From Protopterus annectens (Eukaryota > Chordata > Ceratodontiformes > Protopteridae), in NCBI RefSeq assembly GCF_019279795.1, contig NC_056748.1, forward strand, positions 614,296,741-614,360,740: DNA of 64,000 bases. Direction: 5' to 3'. Positions 21,399-32,240 of this stretch are shown one piece after another; the stretch's first letter is position 1, and every line of letters begins with the position of its first letter. The position numbers and the translations under genes are program-made. The notes beneath the pieces are model-generated. The model did no database searches. It worked only from the letters and a program-made list of their open reading frames with translations, and was not told where the DNA came from.

Positions 21399-21520
21399 CT
21401 TTATTGCAGATATAGTGAACATCTACTATGACAGTGATGAATCAGTGAAAGGTGACCCAGAACTTCAAGCTTTTGTTAAAGATGTGTTTGTCTATGGACT
21501 TCGGGCCAATGATGGTTCAG
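21399..21520 (+). CDS. ALOX5: Lipoxygenase exon (ALOX5-like, exon 11)
   Basis: This is a single internal exon of a host arachidonate lipoxygenase, the non-haem iron enzyme that adds oxygen to polyunsaturated fatty acids to start leukotriene synthesis. The frame reads FIADIVNIYY, then DPELQAFVKDVFVYGLRAND. Human ALOX5, as I recall it, has AEVVDIYY and DPELQDFVNDVYVYGMR here. The acceptor is TTTTTGATTAACAG and the donor CAG|GTAACA. The length of 122 bp equals the size I recall for exon 11 of vertebrate lipoxygenase genes; the exon starts in phase 2 and ends after one base of a Gly codon, before the expected GFP. An alternative acceptor 11 bases inside (TTATTGCAG) would give 111 bp. Assignment to ALOX5 rather than a paralogue rests on the VYGLR stretch. 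No adjacent exon is visible in the window. Confidence 0.85.
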
Positions 21521-22005
21521 GTAACAAATACATATTCTGCTGCTGTAAATGTAGTGCAAAAAAATGTAATGCATGCTGGTGTTACCAAAATTACAAGTGA
21601 AGTTACATGTCATAGTATTCTTATGTAACTGCACACTTATGATAAGAGGTATGCATGGTTTATGCAGTAAGTTTTAATGGCTTTCTTAAACTCAAGACTG
21701 TACAGCTGTTTGGTTAACTATAGCATGAAAACTTTTTTTATTACACAGGCAGGACAAGACAAAGAGATCTGTCACTTGTTTTAGATGATGGTTTTGGAAT
21801 TCTTAATTAGTACAGTGAAGCTGATCCTGAGTATTTTCTTGCTGTATGCCATGCCAGGAAGTTACCCACATTGGGACAGGGATCCCTGTGCAGAAATATA
21901 TTGCAAAAAGTATGCTGATATTACTTAATCATATTGTGGGCATTCAGCCTTCATCTTATCTTGTTCAAAACCTCACACTGATGCAGGGATGAAGACAGAC
22001 TAGCA

Positions 22006-22862
22006 GTAAATATTAGTATTACGTTATAGTCCAGTTAAACAAATGTTAGTATTATGTTATAGTCAGGTTAAACAAATATTAGTATTACGTTATATTCCAG
22101 TTAAACAAATGTTAGTATTATGTTATACTCCAGTTAAACAAATGTTAGTATTACGCTATAGTCCAGTTAAACAAATATTAGTATTACGTTATATTCCAGT
22201 TAAACAAATGTTAGTATTATGTTATACTCCAGTTAAACAAATGTTAGTATTATGTTATAGTCCAGTTAAACAAATATTAGTATTACGTTATAGTCCAGTT
22301 AAACAAATATTAATATTATGTTATAGTCCAGTTAAACAAATATTAGTATTATGTTATAGTCCAGTTAAACAAATATTAGTATTATGTTATAGTCCAGTTA
22401 AGCAAATATTAGTATTACGTTATAGTCCAGTTAAACAAATATTAGTATTATGTTATAGAAAAGTTAAACAAATATCAGTATTACATTATAGTCCAGTTAA
22501 ACAAATATTAGTATTATGTTATAGTCCAGTTAAACAAATGTTAGTATTACGTTATAGTCCAGTTAAACAAATGTTAGTATTATGTTATAGTCCAGTTAAA
22601 CAAATGTTAGTATTACGTTATAGTCCAGTTAAACAAATGTTAGTATTATGTTATAGTCCAGTTAAACAAATGTTAGTATTACGTTATAGTCCAGTTAAAC
22701 AAATGTTAGTATTACGTTATAGTCCAGTTAAACAAATGTTAGTATTACGTTATAGTCCAGTTAAACAAATGTTAGTATTATGTTATAGTCCAGTTAAACA
22801 AATGTTAGTATTATGTTATAGTCCAGTTAAACAAATATTAGTATTATGTTATAGTCCAGTTT
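22006..22862. repeat. 33-bp minisatellite, about 26 copies
   Basis: The unit reads TTAGTATTATGTTATAGTCC followed by AGTTAAACAAATG. Because 33 is a multiple of three and the unit lacks stops, it yields an open + frame of 298 codons (22043-22939) encoding repeats of LVLCYSPVKQM. Two sites vary in a binary way: TGT/CGT and ATA/ATG. Early units form a 99-bp higher-order pattern that occurs twice; later units mostly alternate TGT and CGT. There is no sign of a real protein. Confidence 0.95.
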
Positions 22863-23499
22863 TAATTTCCACTGAAAACACAGTTCATCTAAGACCAAAC
22901 AGCTGTATATCTAATAAACTTACTTCTCATGCTAAGTAACCAGTGGTAAGTTCCCAAAAAGTAAAACTCCTCACAAGTAATGGCAAGAGGTCAAGTCCAC
23001 TGCAACCTGAATGCCCATGTGACATGGGACTAGACTAATTCTGAGGAAGTGCAATCTCAGGGGTAAGGGAATACTTAATTTCTGCCAAAAACAAGTATTT
23101 CCTTATTCGCAAGGTCACACCTTACAGAGATAAATTGCAGTCAGTAGATTTTGGGAAGATCCCATTGACAAGTTGGCCTTCAAGATAGGTACCATTATTA
23201 AGGTGTCATAAACCACTTTTTAATCTAAGTTGATGTATTTTACATGCAAAGCTGTAAGATTTTGATTGATTTCCTTGAGCATTAAATCCATGCTCCCTGA
23301 AGAGGACGTTACATCTTTGCATATGGGATCAGGATGTCACATGAACAGTCACAGTGTTCTAGAGCCAATATTCACACAATGGGGTGCCTAGTCACTGGGT
23401 TTTAATTCCCTGATATTCCCCTTCCAGACTGTCCCTCAGTTTTAATTCAGTCTTAATTCCCTCCTGTTTTATTTAATTCTATAGTTAATTCACTCCACA

Positions 23500-23995
23500 A
23501 TCAAGCTTACTTTTGCTTCTTTCAATACCTCCATGTTATTGTCTGTCAGTCCACTTCATTTAAGCTAGCAATCAATATTACCCTGTACATCCAATTTTTC
23601 TCCCCCCTCTATCCTATCACAGTGATGGAAATTCCTTGTCTGCTTCATCTACTGTAATTGGATTTCTTCATTATGGATCTCTAATAGAACTTCTAAGACA
23701 TCTCTTCCTCCCTGCATCCCCATATCCCCTCCATTACCTGTATCATCTGTTTCCAAACTTTGTTATAATCTACACCTAACCACCTCAATATGTTTAATAT
23801 CAAACATGGCTGAGGAGTTATTTTCAGATTTGGGACTCCTAATCATCCTTTTTGTACTGTTTCGGGGACCCTCTTCCATGCCACTCTTGGTCTTTCTCCT
23901 TCCCAGTCAAACTCCCTGCTAATTTGCTTTACCTTCTTTAGCAGTTCATACCCTGACATTTCCCAGAATTCTTGTCCTGGGTATACATAATGGGG
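23500..23995 (-). mobile_element. L1-like LINE, distal ORF2 piece (part 3 of split element)
   Basis: Minus-strand reading gives PGQEFWEMSGYELL, then REFDWEGERPRVAWKRV and LGVPNL, the conserved block after the RT domain in L1/Tx1-type ORF2. It continues the frame interrupted at 25060 by the CR1 insertion, where the upstream piece ends at MDLGQCIQILPI. Downstream the frame decays; the limit at about 23500 is approximate. Confidence 0.7.
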
Positions 23996-23999
23996 TATG

Positions 24000-25055
24000 A
24001 TACACATCATAGTAGGAGAAGTCACTGAATCCCCAATTGAATTGTCCATCTTGCAGGAAGGTTTGTCCAAAATTAATAACTGGTGCCAAAATCATGGACT
24101 GAAACTAAATGCCAAAAAATGCATTATTGTATTTCTTGGGAAGTCATCTACCCCAGGAAACTACCGCATTGTCAGTATGCCTCTAAATGTTGAGGCAACT
24201 GTTTGGGATAGCAGAACTTTTGTGGACAGTGGTCTAATTTTTGGCAAATGTGTCCATTGTCATAATACAGTTCTTCCATAGTGCACAGCTTTTAAACAAA
24301 ATGATTGTGTCTAGGTCTGGGCATGCCATTGTTCTCCCTTACTCAGCCTTTATAAGGCTAATCATTGACTATAATGCCCCCTTTGGCATGTATCTGTCAA
24401 GACACATACAACAACTGGAATGCCAAAAGACATACCTTACTAAAAGGACACAAGGCCTAAATAACATGCCTATCATGGACTGTCCCAAAGCCTTGTCACT
24501 ATGCTCATATCCTACAGACTGCTAAGAGGTGATCTGTGTCTAGCATACAAGGCATCCTCCGACTCAATACTGATGGATTTACTGTATATCAACAAATTAA
24601 ACAGCATCAGAAGTACGTAGTCTAGGGATTAAAGCTTCTTCTACAACATTAACAGAATGGTTTGGAGGGATAGAAGTATCTTGCTCAGGATACTACTGCT
24701 GTGGAACTGACTTCCTATCCACGTAAAACAAAGCTGGTCCTTGTCTGTATTCAAAGGCAACTTGGATCTATGGATGGGAAACAGAAATTTTATCCTAGGA
24801 CTGCCCCCTGTACTACTAATGGGTAGGGGCAGCTCCTAAAGGCTTTATCCCATGCATAAGGTCCCCTCAAATTATTTATGGTATGATCCCAGTTATAAGC
24901 ATTGGGGTAATATGTAATTATTGACCATGGGGTGGATAAGGTCAATCTCTAACCAAATGGGATAGGTTATTTTTGAGCTTAAAAGGGAAACTGGCTAGGC
25001 TTAAAATGACTGGCAAAGGCAGCTATCCTAGTACTTACCTTTGAACCTATAGGTA
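24000..25055 (+). mobile_element. CR1 LINE copy 7, 5'-truncated, inserted in L1
   Basis: The + strand reads KINNWCQNHGLKLNAKKCII (24066 on), SSTPGNYRI, RLIIDYNAPFGMYLSRHIQQ and YLTKRTQGLNN, the RT C-terminal region of a CR1 subfamily closely related to the minus-strand copy at 56705-58050 (also INNWCQNH). It ends with GGCTAGGCTTAAAATG, TATCCTAGTAC and TTTGAACCTATA at 25052. It is 5'-truncated just after the catalytic region and frameshifted. It splits the L1-like element. Confidence 0.85.
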
Positions 25056-25059
25056 GTAT

Positions 25060-25462
25060 CTGAATACATTGGCCTAGATCCATCTTAATAGTCCTCATTT
25101 TTTGTAGTTGCTCTTTTATTTTGTTATATACCTTCCTGTATGTATTCTTCATCGATATGTTATTTCTCTTTCCCATGTTCCTACTTGTAGATCCTCCCCC
25201 ACTTTCTGGATTGCCATGGCTGTTGCAATTGCTTTGGTTTTTATTTTTGTCTACCTTGTACCCAGATAGTTTACCAAGTTTTGATATTATCACCCATAAT
25301 GTGTCTAAATGCTCCCTATGTCTTGTCAGGGAAACTAGTACATCATCCACATAAAGCATGATTTTCTTTTCTGAGCTCCCCATCTACATCCTTTTATTGT
25401 TGATCTCATCATCTCCACCAGAAGTTCATTTTATGAAGGCAGATAATAGGGGGAACAATGGA
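25060..25462 (-). mobile_element. L1-like LINE, RT catalytic piece (part 2 of split element)
   Basis: Minus-strand frame with GYPLFPLLSAF at the DIRS junction, then LYVDDVLVSL (the RT catalytic YVDD, near 25350), HLDTLWVIISKLGKLSGYKV and KNKNQ, all typical of L1/Tx1 ORF2. The first block continues from sequence now displaced to 31630-32240 by the DIRS insertion; the last continues at 23995 beyond the CR1 insertion. Confidence 0.8.
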
Positions 25463-25465
25463 TAA

Positions 25466-25606
25466 CCCTGCTGTGGTAGCCCTCGGCCAGCCCGAATACC
25501 AGAGTAAATGTTTTTCTGTGTTGGCTGCTGTTGCTTGCTGCCTAATGTCAGGTTGTCAGTGCTATAAAGGAAGGCAGCCAATGCCATTACATCATTTTTT
25601 CTTGCC
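25466..25606. repeat. DIRS left inverted terminal repeat
   Basis: This stretch, from CCCTGCTGTGGTAGCCCTCG to TTTTTTCTTGCCG, is the reverse complement of 31407-31556 with roughly 88-90% identity by eye over about 140 bp. The right copy extends farther outward than the left. Confidence 0.9.
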
Positions 25607-25729
25607 GTGGAGCCCATAGCAGGAGCAGTTCACAAGTGTGCTGGTTTGTCGCTACCAGAATTTGAATTACAGCTGAAAACATCTAAAGCTAAGTACCTCG
25701 TTGGGGATCCTTTTTTCTTGCACTAACCG

Positions 25730-27508
25730 ATGTCTGAAAAAGTTAACAATTGTCTCGCATGTGGAAAGCAAATACCACACCGAGACTTCCATTCATACTG
25801 TGTCACTTGTTTAGGTCCAGACAACGATGTCCCCCATTGCTGGTTCTGTGCCTTCTTTAACGTGTGAACCATTTGTCATAGAGCTATTATTGTAGCAAGT
25901 TATTTTCGTCTTCAGTCTTCGTATTCCGAAATGGCATCCATCAGCCAACAATCCATAGACATTCCAAAAAAAGTAAGGATAAAGATAGAGACAGACCACA
26001 CAAGGCTAAGCCTTCCGACGACTCTACCGCTAAGCAGGTCGTCAGTTCTCCAGAATTCAGTGAGGCACCTTCGTAGCCCCTGATGCCTGATTCAATACCT
26101 TCGCAGGCCTCTACTGAGACCCTTTTGGAGTCTGGTATGCCGCAGAAATCTTCTTCATCTTCCGAGCCTTTTGATGTCTCTGCCTTGGTTGGGTCTGGAG
26201 CCGCGACACACACTTCCGAGGAGGGTTTTTTGTACTACCAAATCTAGACAAAAACCGACATCTTTTCCTCCGACTACCGTTTCTCTCAGACTGATGGATA
26301 CTCTTAGGCCTAGAAGCAAGGCCACTCCTAGAAAAACTACTTCTAGCCGCCATTTTACTCCTACTCCACCACCTCAAGCTCAAATGCTTAAAATGACAGA
26401 GGATCTTATCACTCTTATCAGGGGTAGTCAGGCCACACCTTCTGAAAGGAAAAGAGACCATTCTCTGACAGAACAGGCTTCTGAGGAATCTTGTTACTCA
26501 GATTTTGAAGATGAACAACCTCTGACTGCTTATGAGGATTCAGATGCAGAGGATTCCATTCCTTCTGCCTCCCCACCAGAAGACCTTTCCTTTGTGGAAA
26601 CCCTTCACACCCTCAGGGAACATTTCCACTGAGAATCCCAGGACTTCCCTCAGTCTAAGAAAAGGCTAAGAGACTTTCTAGACCTGCCCCAGCACAGACC
26701 CTTGGCCATCCCTCCAATCTTAGAGGTGGTTGAGGATGTCTTCCATGAATCCAGTTTAACTCCTGCCGCCCTCCTACTTGCTCCCAGAAAATCTAACAGG
26801 TATTACATAGTACCAGATTCTCACAAATACCTGTACAGAAATCCTGCTGTAGACCTGGAGGTCATTACACAGAGACCAAAAGGAGCCAAGGCTAGTTCTG
26901 CAAAGAATCCTATTCCTTCTGACAAGGACTCCAGAACTCTGGAGAGATGGGGTAAAAAAGTATACACCTCTGCAAACGTATCTATCAGAACACTCAGCTG
27001 TCAGTTCCACATGTTAAAATATGAACAACACACTTTGGAACTATTAAAACAAAAGATTTCAACCTTTCCTGACTGTGCCAATTTGAAAAAGTTAGCAGAT
27101 TTACTGCACTCTACTTGTCAAGTGGCTAAACACTCATTACACTGTGGATATGATGTCCTAGAAGCCTCAAGCAAGGCAGCAGTATCAGGATTTGTCATTA
27201 GAAGACATGCATGGTTGAAGGAACAACCTCTCCCTGATCATGTCAAATCTAAATTACTTGATGCACCCTTGGATAAGGACTGCTTGTTTGGAGTAAAAGC
27301 AGAAGAGATGCTTAAAAAGATGGAAGACAAAGCAAAATTTATGCAAACAGTAAAAGATTTCCTTCAGGTACAACCTCCTAGGTTCAGTAGGAATTTTCCC
27401 TCAAAACACTGGTCCTTTCCTGCACCTAGCAGACAGGGGCAAGGTAAACCATGCAGGGACAGACCACCCAAACTCTTATCCCAGGGACAGCAGAGATCCA
27501 AACAGTAG
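25730..27508 (+). pseudogene. DIRS gag-like ORF, broken
   Basis: This first ORF should package the element's RNA. It starts at ATG 25730 (MSEKVNNC) with a cysteine-rich module CLACGKQIP..DFHSYC.TCLG followed by CWFC, then a TGA at 25865-25867. Reading resumes in pieces to 26632 (Ser/Thr/Pro-rich, acidic) and in a clean 268-codon frame at 26702-27508 with ERWGKKVYTSANVSIR and a helical region characteristic of DIRS gag. The C-terminus is basic and Pro/Gln-rich. A TGA at 26631 and other stops split it. Confidence 0.75.
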
Positions 27509-27699
27509 ACCTCCACTCCAAAGGCAGGGAGTTCTAAGCCATCCCTCTATGGCAAAAACTCTCAGTGACTCCCCCTCCCCTGTCTGCCCTCTTTTCACTC
27601 ACCAAAAACTAGGAGGAAGGCTCTCCCTCTGCAAAGAAAATTGGCTTTCTGTAACAAAGGACCAATGGGTCTTAAAGATAAATTTTCAGGGATACAAAT

Positions 27700-29172
27700 T
27701 ATCCTTCAACAAACTTCCAATTCTTAGAGGGTACCAGACTTGCCTCCAAATCAGTGGGCAGAGGCATTGAAATAAGTCCAAACTCTCATATCCCAAGGGG
27801 CAGTAGAACCTGTCCCCTCAGATCAAACAGGCAAAGGCTTTTATTCCAGACTATTCCTTGTTCCCAGAAAAGAGGGCACTTGGTGCCCCATCCTGGATCT
27901 GTCCATTCTGAACACCTTTCTGGTGGTCCCCAAATTCAAAATGTTAACTTTGCAGCAGCTGCTGCCTATGCTGACAAAAAATGCCTGGTTAGTTACCCTA
28001 GATCTAAAAGATGCCTACCTCCACATCCCCATAAGGGAATCCTGCAGGAAATTCCTTGGCTTCAGAGCAGGCTCACAACACTTTCAGTTATCTGTGTTAC
28101 CCTTTGGCTTATCTACTGCTCCCAGGGTATTCACCAAATGCTTAGCCCTGGCCATAGCCTTTTGCAGACAGAAAAATATACAAATTTACCCTTATCTGGA
28201 TGACTGCCTCATTCAGGCAGACTGCAAAGAAAAGCTCCTCATGGACCTCTTCTTTGTTATAACCCTCCTAACCTCCTTAGGGTACACCATCAACAAGATG
28301 AAATCAAAGCAAATGGGTCTACTTTATTCCCGCAAAAGCCGAATTGCTCGAATACAACTCGCGTGAACCATAACGAGCAAAATGTGAATACGTCAAATAC
28401 ACTACTGCGAAATTCAAAATCTCGATCTCTCATACTTGGCCAACCCCACCACCCGCAATATACTATCTACTGAAACACAGTAAAAAACAACACATACACA
28501 CACTAACCAAAACCCTACTTCTAACCCTAAAGTAAAGCACCAAAACCCTACTTCAAACCCTACACTAAACCCTACATACACAACTCTCTATGCACTATCC
28601 TTAACCCCTCCCTAACCCTAAGGTCTGTAACTACCGCACACTTACCCTACTGAGCTATACCCAAACAAACTAAATATTCCACACACATACACTTAACAAA
28701 ACCCTACACTAAACCTTACATACATTACCTATATATGCACTTAGCTTAACCCGCACCCTAACCCTAAAGTCCGTAACTATCGCACACTTACCTTACGGAG
28801 CTATTCCGCAGATGGGCCAACTATGCAAATTCGATATTTCCACTTTTGTGGTTTAGTGCGTTCGACGTACTCGCGTTTTGCTCGTTATGTGTCGCGTGAA
28901 TTGTATTCAAGCGATTTGGCTTTCGTGGGAATAAAGTAGACCCAAAGCAAGCACCTTCCAGGAAGATGATTTTCTTGGGAGCACTGCTGGACATAGCATC
29001 CCAAATGGCCTTCCTATCCCCAGAAAACCAGAGCCTCCTGCCTCTCTATTTCACCCAGCTGGCTTCCAGAAGACACCTCACTGCAAGGAAGTTCCTGCAA
29101 GCCTTGGGGTACATGGCATCTTGCATCCTTCTAATGCCTCTGGCCAGGCTTCACATGAGAAAACTTCAGTAG
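27700..29172 (+). pseudogene. DIRS reverse transcriptase, interrupted by a MITE
   Basis: The RT copies DIRS RNA. After a frame change near 27920 the frame reads VPKFKMLTLQQLL, LVTLDLKDAYLHIPI (first catalytic Asp), FRAGSQHFQLSVLPFGLSTAP and the catalytic YLDD at 28193-28204. At 28313 the frame is cut by a 631-bp MITE and resumes at 28952 with APSRKMIFLGALLD, the expected next block. Removing the MITE would restore collinearity. Frameshifts upstream (about 27750-27920) also break it. Confidence 0.85.
28314..28944. mobile_element. MITE with approximately 80-bp terminal inverted repeats, in DIRS RT
   Basis: Both ends begin TGGGTCTACTTTATTCCC and stay complementary for about 80 bp with scattered mismatches (GCAAAAGCC / GGCTTTCGT, CATAACGAGCAAAA / TTTTGCTCGTTATG). 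Flanks are AAGCAAA and AAGCAAG, a probable 7-bp target duplication with one change. There is no coding capacity. The interior is rich in CCCTAA-type motifs on this strand (ACCCTAACCCTAAAG) and shares CCGCACTTACC-like pieces with the larger MITE at 34433-35113. The superfamily is uncertain. Confidence 0.9.
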
Positions 29173-29299
29173 TACTTAAAGAACCTTTGGTGTCAGCACT
29201 CTCAACTTCTAGAGACCTCTCTCCCTCTGATCATCTGTATAAGGGCCAAGTTCCTCTGGTGGGCAGGGGCCTGTGCCCAGAACAAGGGTCTTTCCTTCA

Positions 29300-29814
29300 C
29301 CCTCTTCCCAACCGGGCAGACCATTACCACTGACGCTTCAGACATAGCTTGGGGTGCTCACCTAGAAGGCAGGTGCACCCAAGGTCTTTGAGATGCCCAG
29401 CACCTTCCCTTACACATCAACCAGAAGGAAATTATGGCAGTACAAAAGGCTCTGATATCCTTCAAACCCCATCTCAAGCCAGGGGTTCTCCTTATCAAAA
29501 CAGACAACACCCCAGTAATGTTGTACATCAACAAACAGGGAGGGACCCAGTCTTACCCATTGTGCAGGCTAGCCATGAAACTCTGGCTGACAGCCTCTTC
29601 CATGGGACTACACCTGATAGCGCAATACCTACCAGGGATCAACAACACCCTGGCAGACCACTTAAGCAGAAAATTACTGGACCCTCATGAATGGCACCAC
29701 CACAGAAAAATATTTTTACAAATCACTCAGGCATGGGGGACTCTGGAGGTGGATCTCTTTGCTTTGCATCTCAACCATCAGCTGAAAAAATCAGTACCAG
29801 GGAGTATCACCTAA
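29300..29814 (+). pseudogene. DIRS RNase H domain
   Basis: The ribonuclease H domain follows RT. TITTDASDIAWGAHL (about 29325-29365) carries the first catalytic Asp, KEIMAVQKAL the Glu helix, IKTDNTPVMLYINKQGG the second Asp, and INNTLADHLSRK the last acidic residue. A TGA near 29390 splits it. The downstream frame (29859-30104) reads YAFPPLSLIPKVL and APDWPIQHWYPLL, the conserved DIRS linker before the recombinase. Confidence 0.8.
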
Positions 29815-30079
29815 CGTGGAAGGTGGATGCCTTGACCTTCCCCTGAAACACCATCTTTGTGTACGCATTCCCTCCTCTGTCTCTTATTCCAAAGGTACTG
29901 ATCAAAATAAGGGAGGAGAGACCAAAGGCCATCCTCATTGCTCCAGATTGGCCCATACAACATTGGTACCCCTTACTGCACAGCCTGACCTTACAGCCTC
30001 CCAGGCAGCTTCCCCTGATCTCAGACCTCTTAACTCAAGTGCGGGGGGGGATGCTGCACCCAGACTTGCAGACTGTCAA

Positions 30080-31140
30080 ACTGTCAGCATGGCTAATACT
30101 CTAAAGGCAAACAAGGGGCCCCTGTTAAGCAAACAGGTCCTAGACATTATCAAAGAGGCCAGAAGGCCCAGCACCAGAAAATCTTATGCAGGAAAATGGA
30201 AAAAATTCTGCTGCTGGAGCCAGTCCAGAGGGGGCAATACCTCACAACCTTCCATCCCTCTTATCCTGGACTACCTTGCGGAGCTACTTAATAGTGGCCT
30301 CTCCGTCTCCTCTATTAAAATCCATGCCTCAGCCATTTTAGCTAATTTTGATACAGAACAGCCCCTGTTCTTCCATCCTTTGATTAAACAATTCCTCAGA
30401 GGGGCTTCTAATATCAGACCTCCCAGAAGGCCACCCACTCCAGCTTAGGACCTGAATTATGTTTTGGAAAAACTAACTTTACCACCCTTCAAATCTGCTG
30501 CTTCAGCAGAACTAAGATACCTCTCCTGGAAGACTGCTTTTCTCCTAGCTATTACCTCAGCCAGAAGGGTTTCAGAACTTCAGGCACTGATGGCCATTGA
30601 GCCCTTCATCATCTTCCATGCAGACAGGGTCTCCCTGAGGACTAATCCCTCCTTTATGCCCAAGGTGGTATCTGATGTAACTCTCAACCAGGCCATACAT
30701 CTACCCACCTTCTTTCTAACCTTCAAAACAAGGGGGAAAGAATTCTGCACTCACTAGACATGCACAGACAGCTCAGATACTATCTGGACCATACTAAACC
30801 CTTCAGGAAAACAGACCAACTACTTGTCAGCTTTTCCTCAGGGGCAGAGGGGAAGCCCATTTCCAAACAAACAATTTCCAAATGGATATCACACTGTATC
30901 CATTTCTGCTACAGATTGCATGGGACCCCCCCCCCAAGTCTATTTGAACCCATTCCACTAGGGCAGCCTCCACTTCCACAGCATTCCTCAAGCTCAAAGG
31001 AGTTCCCACCAGGGACATCCTGGAAGCTGCCACCTGGACTTCTGTCCATACTTTTACCAAGCATTACCACCTACCTCTATTTTCTAAGGCTAGGGTAGGG
31101 TTTGCCTCTGCAGTTCTGCAGGGCATGCTGACCCATTCCT
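30080..31140 (+). pseudogene. DIRS tyrosine recombinase, frameshifted
   Basis: The recombinase integrates the circular DNA copy. The N-terminal core-binding part reads RPSTRKSYAGKWKKF and SVSSIKIHASAI. The catalytic domain has ITSARRVSELQAL (conserved Arg, 30563-30568), KPISKQTISKWI, HSTR (the H-x-x-R box, 30951-30962) and VHTFTKHYHLP with the nucleophilic Tyr at 31065-31067. The full set of catalytic residues is present, but a stop at about 30446, a frame change near 30735 and another at the C run 30927-30935 put them in three frames. The copy is inactive as it stands. Confidence 0.85.
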
Positions 31141-31193
31141 AAGTCTCTTACTAATCCTACCACCCCTCTTCTCAGCTTTGGGAATCTTCCCAC

Positions 31194-31630
31194 AGGTGAT
31201 GACTGCAACAGTGAAACATGAAGAACATAGTACAGTTCTGTACACTTACCATAAATGTAGATGTTTGAGTGTATTCACTGTTATAGTCCTGGTTTCCCAC
31301 CGTCCTTCCCCCTTATATCTTCTTTCTTTAGGGAGATATATGTTTCTAACAGTGGCTTTTTGCCACCAGGACCACTTTACCATATTTACGTGGGCCTCTG
31401 ACTGGTTAGGGCAAGAAAAACTGATGTAATGGAGTCGGTTGCTTTCCTTTATAGCACTGATGACTTGACGTCAGGCAGCAAGCAACAGCAGCCAATGCAG
31501 AAAAACATTGACTCTGGCATTTGGGCTGGCCGAGGGCTACCACAGCAGGGATAAACCACAGGTGATGCCTGCAACAGTGAATACACTTGAACATCTACAT
31601 TTATGGTAAGTGTACACAACTGTACTTTCC
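31194..31630. repeat. DIRS right end with inverted terminal and subterminal repeats
   Basis: Besides the 31407-31556 copy of the terminal repeat, an inner inverted pair exists: 31232-31280 (GTACACTTACCATAAATGTA...) matches the reverse complement of about 31575-31628. A direct repeat, CAGGTGATGNCTGCAACAGTG, occurs at 31194 and 31559. DIRS elements use an internal complementary region near the right end to template the element termini, and this arrangement fits that role. Confidence 0.7.
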
Positions 31631-32240
31631 TCTTTCAATATCTAACATTTCTGATAGTTTTACCCTAGCTGAAGCCCTCTCTTGTATGCCTTTAATCATC
31701 TCAGTCTACCTCTCTGGCAAACCTCCTTTCCTATTTGTTTCAAACAAATAAGCTCAGTTTACTTTATCATGGGATTTCTCGGCATCTAATGAGAATAGTG
31801 TCAAGTTCCAGTTCTTTTCCTGCTCCTCTTGCGTTATTAACAATGTTCTGCTCAAGCTGTCCATTGCCCCCCCTCCCAAAGCCTGTCTGATCTCCATGTT
31901 TAAGTCTCTGTAAGATTCTTCCTAATCTGTCTGCCAGTACCAGCATGAAACATTTATAATCATGATTCAACATCGATATTTGCCTATAAGATGCTGGCAA
32001 GTTTGAGTCCTTCCACTTCTTGTGTTTCACTGAGATCACATCTTCCCTCCAAACATTTGGTGCTGATGATGGAGGGATCGCCTTCTAGCATTTTCTTAAA
32101 CATCTGAGCCCATCTATTATTTCTTCCTTTACTAAATTCCAGAACTTTGTGGGTAACCTATTACTCCTGGGTGACTTTCCTTTTGCATTTATCTCATGCT
32201 TTTAATATTTGCTCTTTTTTATTGGTGCTATTAATGTCTT
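31631..32240 (-). mobile_element. L1-like LINE, proximal RT piece (part 1 of split element)
   Basis: Minus-strand reading: NRLPTKFWN, then WKDSNLPASYRQISMLNHDYK, VLADRLGRIL and DQTGFGRG, the classic L1 RT motifs (ASYRPISLLN, DQTGF). The frame is broken in the distal part. It continues at 25462 on the other side of the DIRS element. Confidence 0.85.

Larger units (their letters stand above)
25466..31630 (+). mobile_element. DIRS-type tyrosine-recombinase retrotransposon, nearly full length
   Basis: The element has inverted terminal repeats (left 25466-25606, right about 31407-31556), a gag-like region (25730-27508), RT and RNase H (about 27700-29814) and a tyrosine recombinase (about 30080-31140) in the canonical DIRS order. 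It sits inside a minus-strand L1-like LINE whose halves resume at 25462 and 31630. A 631-bp MITE interrupts RT. DIRS elements integrate by recombination and make no target duplication, and none is seen. Several stops and frameshifts mean this copy is not autonomous. Confidence 0.9.

Noticed and set aside
22006..22862. Regular 33-bp repeat as CRISPR
   Set aside because: There are no spacers between units, so it is a minisatellite.
22043..22939. 298-codon open frame with 11-residue repeats
   Set aside because: It is the stop-free frame of a 33-bp minisatellite without a promoter, splice context or known domain.
29859..30104. DNA methyltransferase domain sometimes described in DIRS elements
   Set aside because: The frame has the DIRS linker motifs, but I see no methyltransferase catalytic motif.
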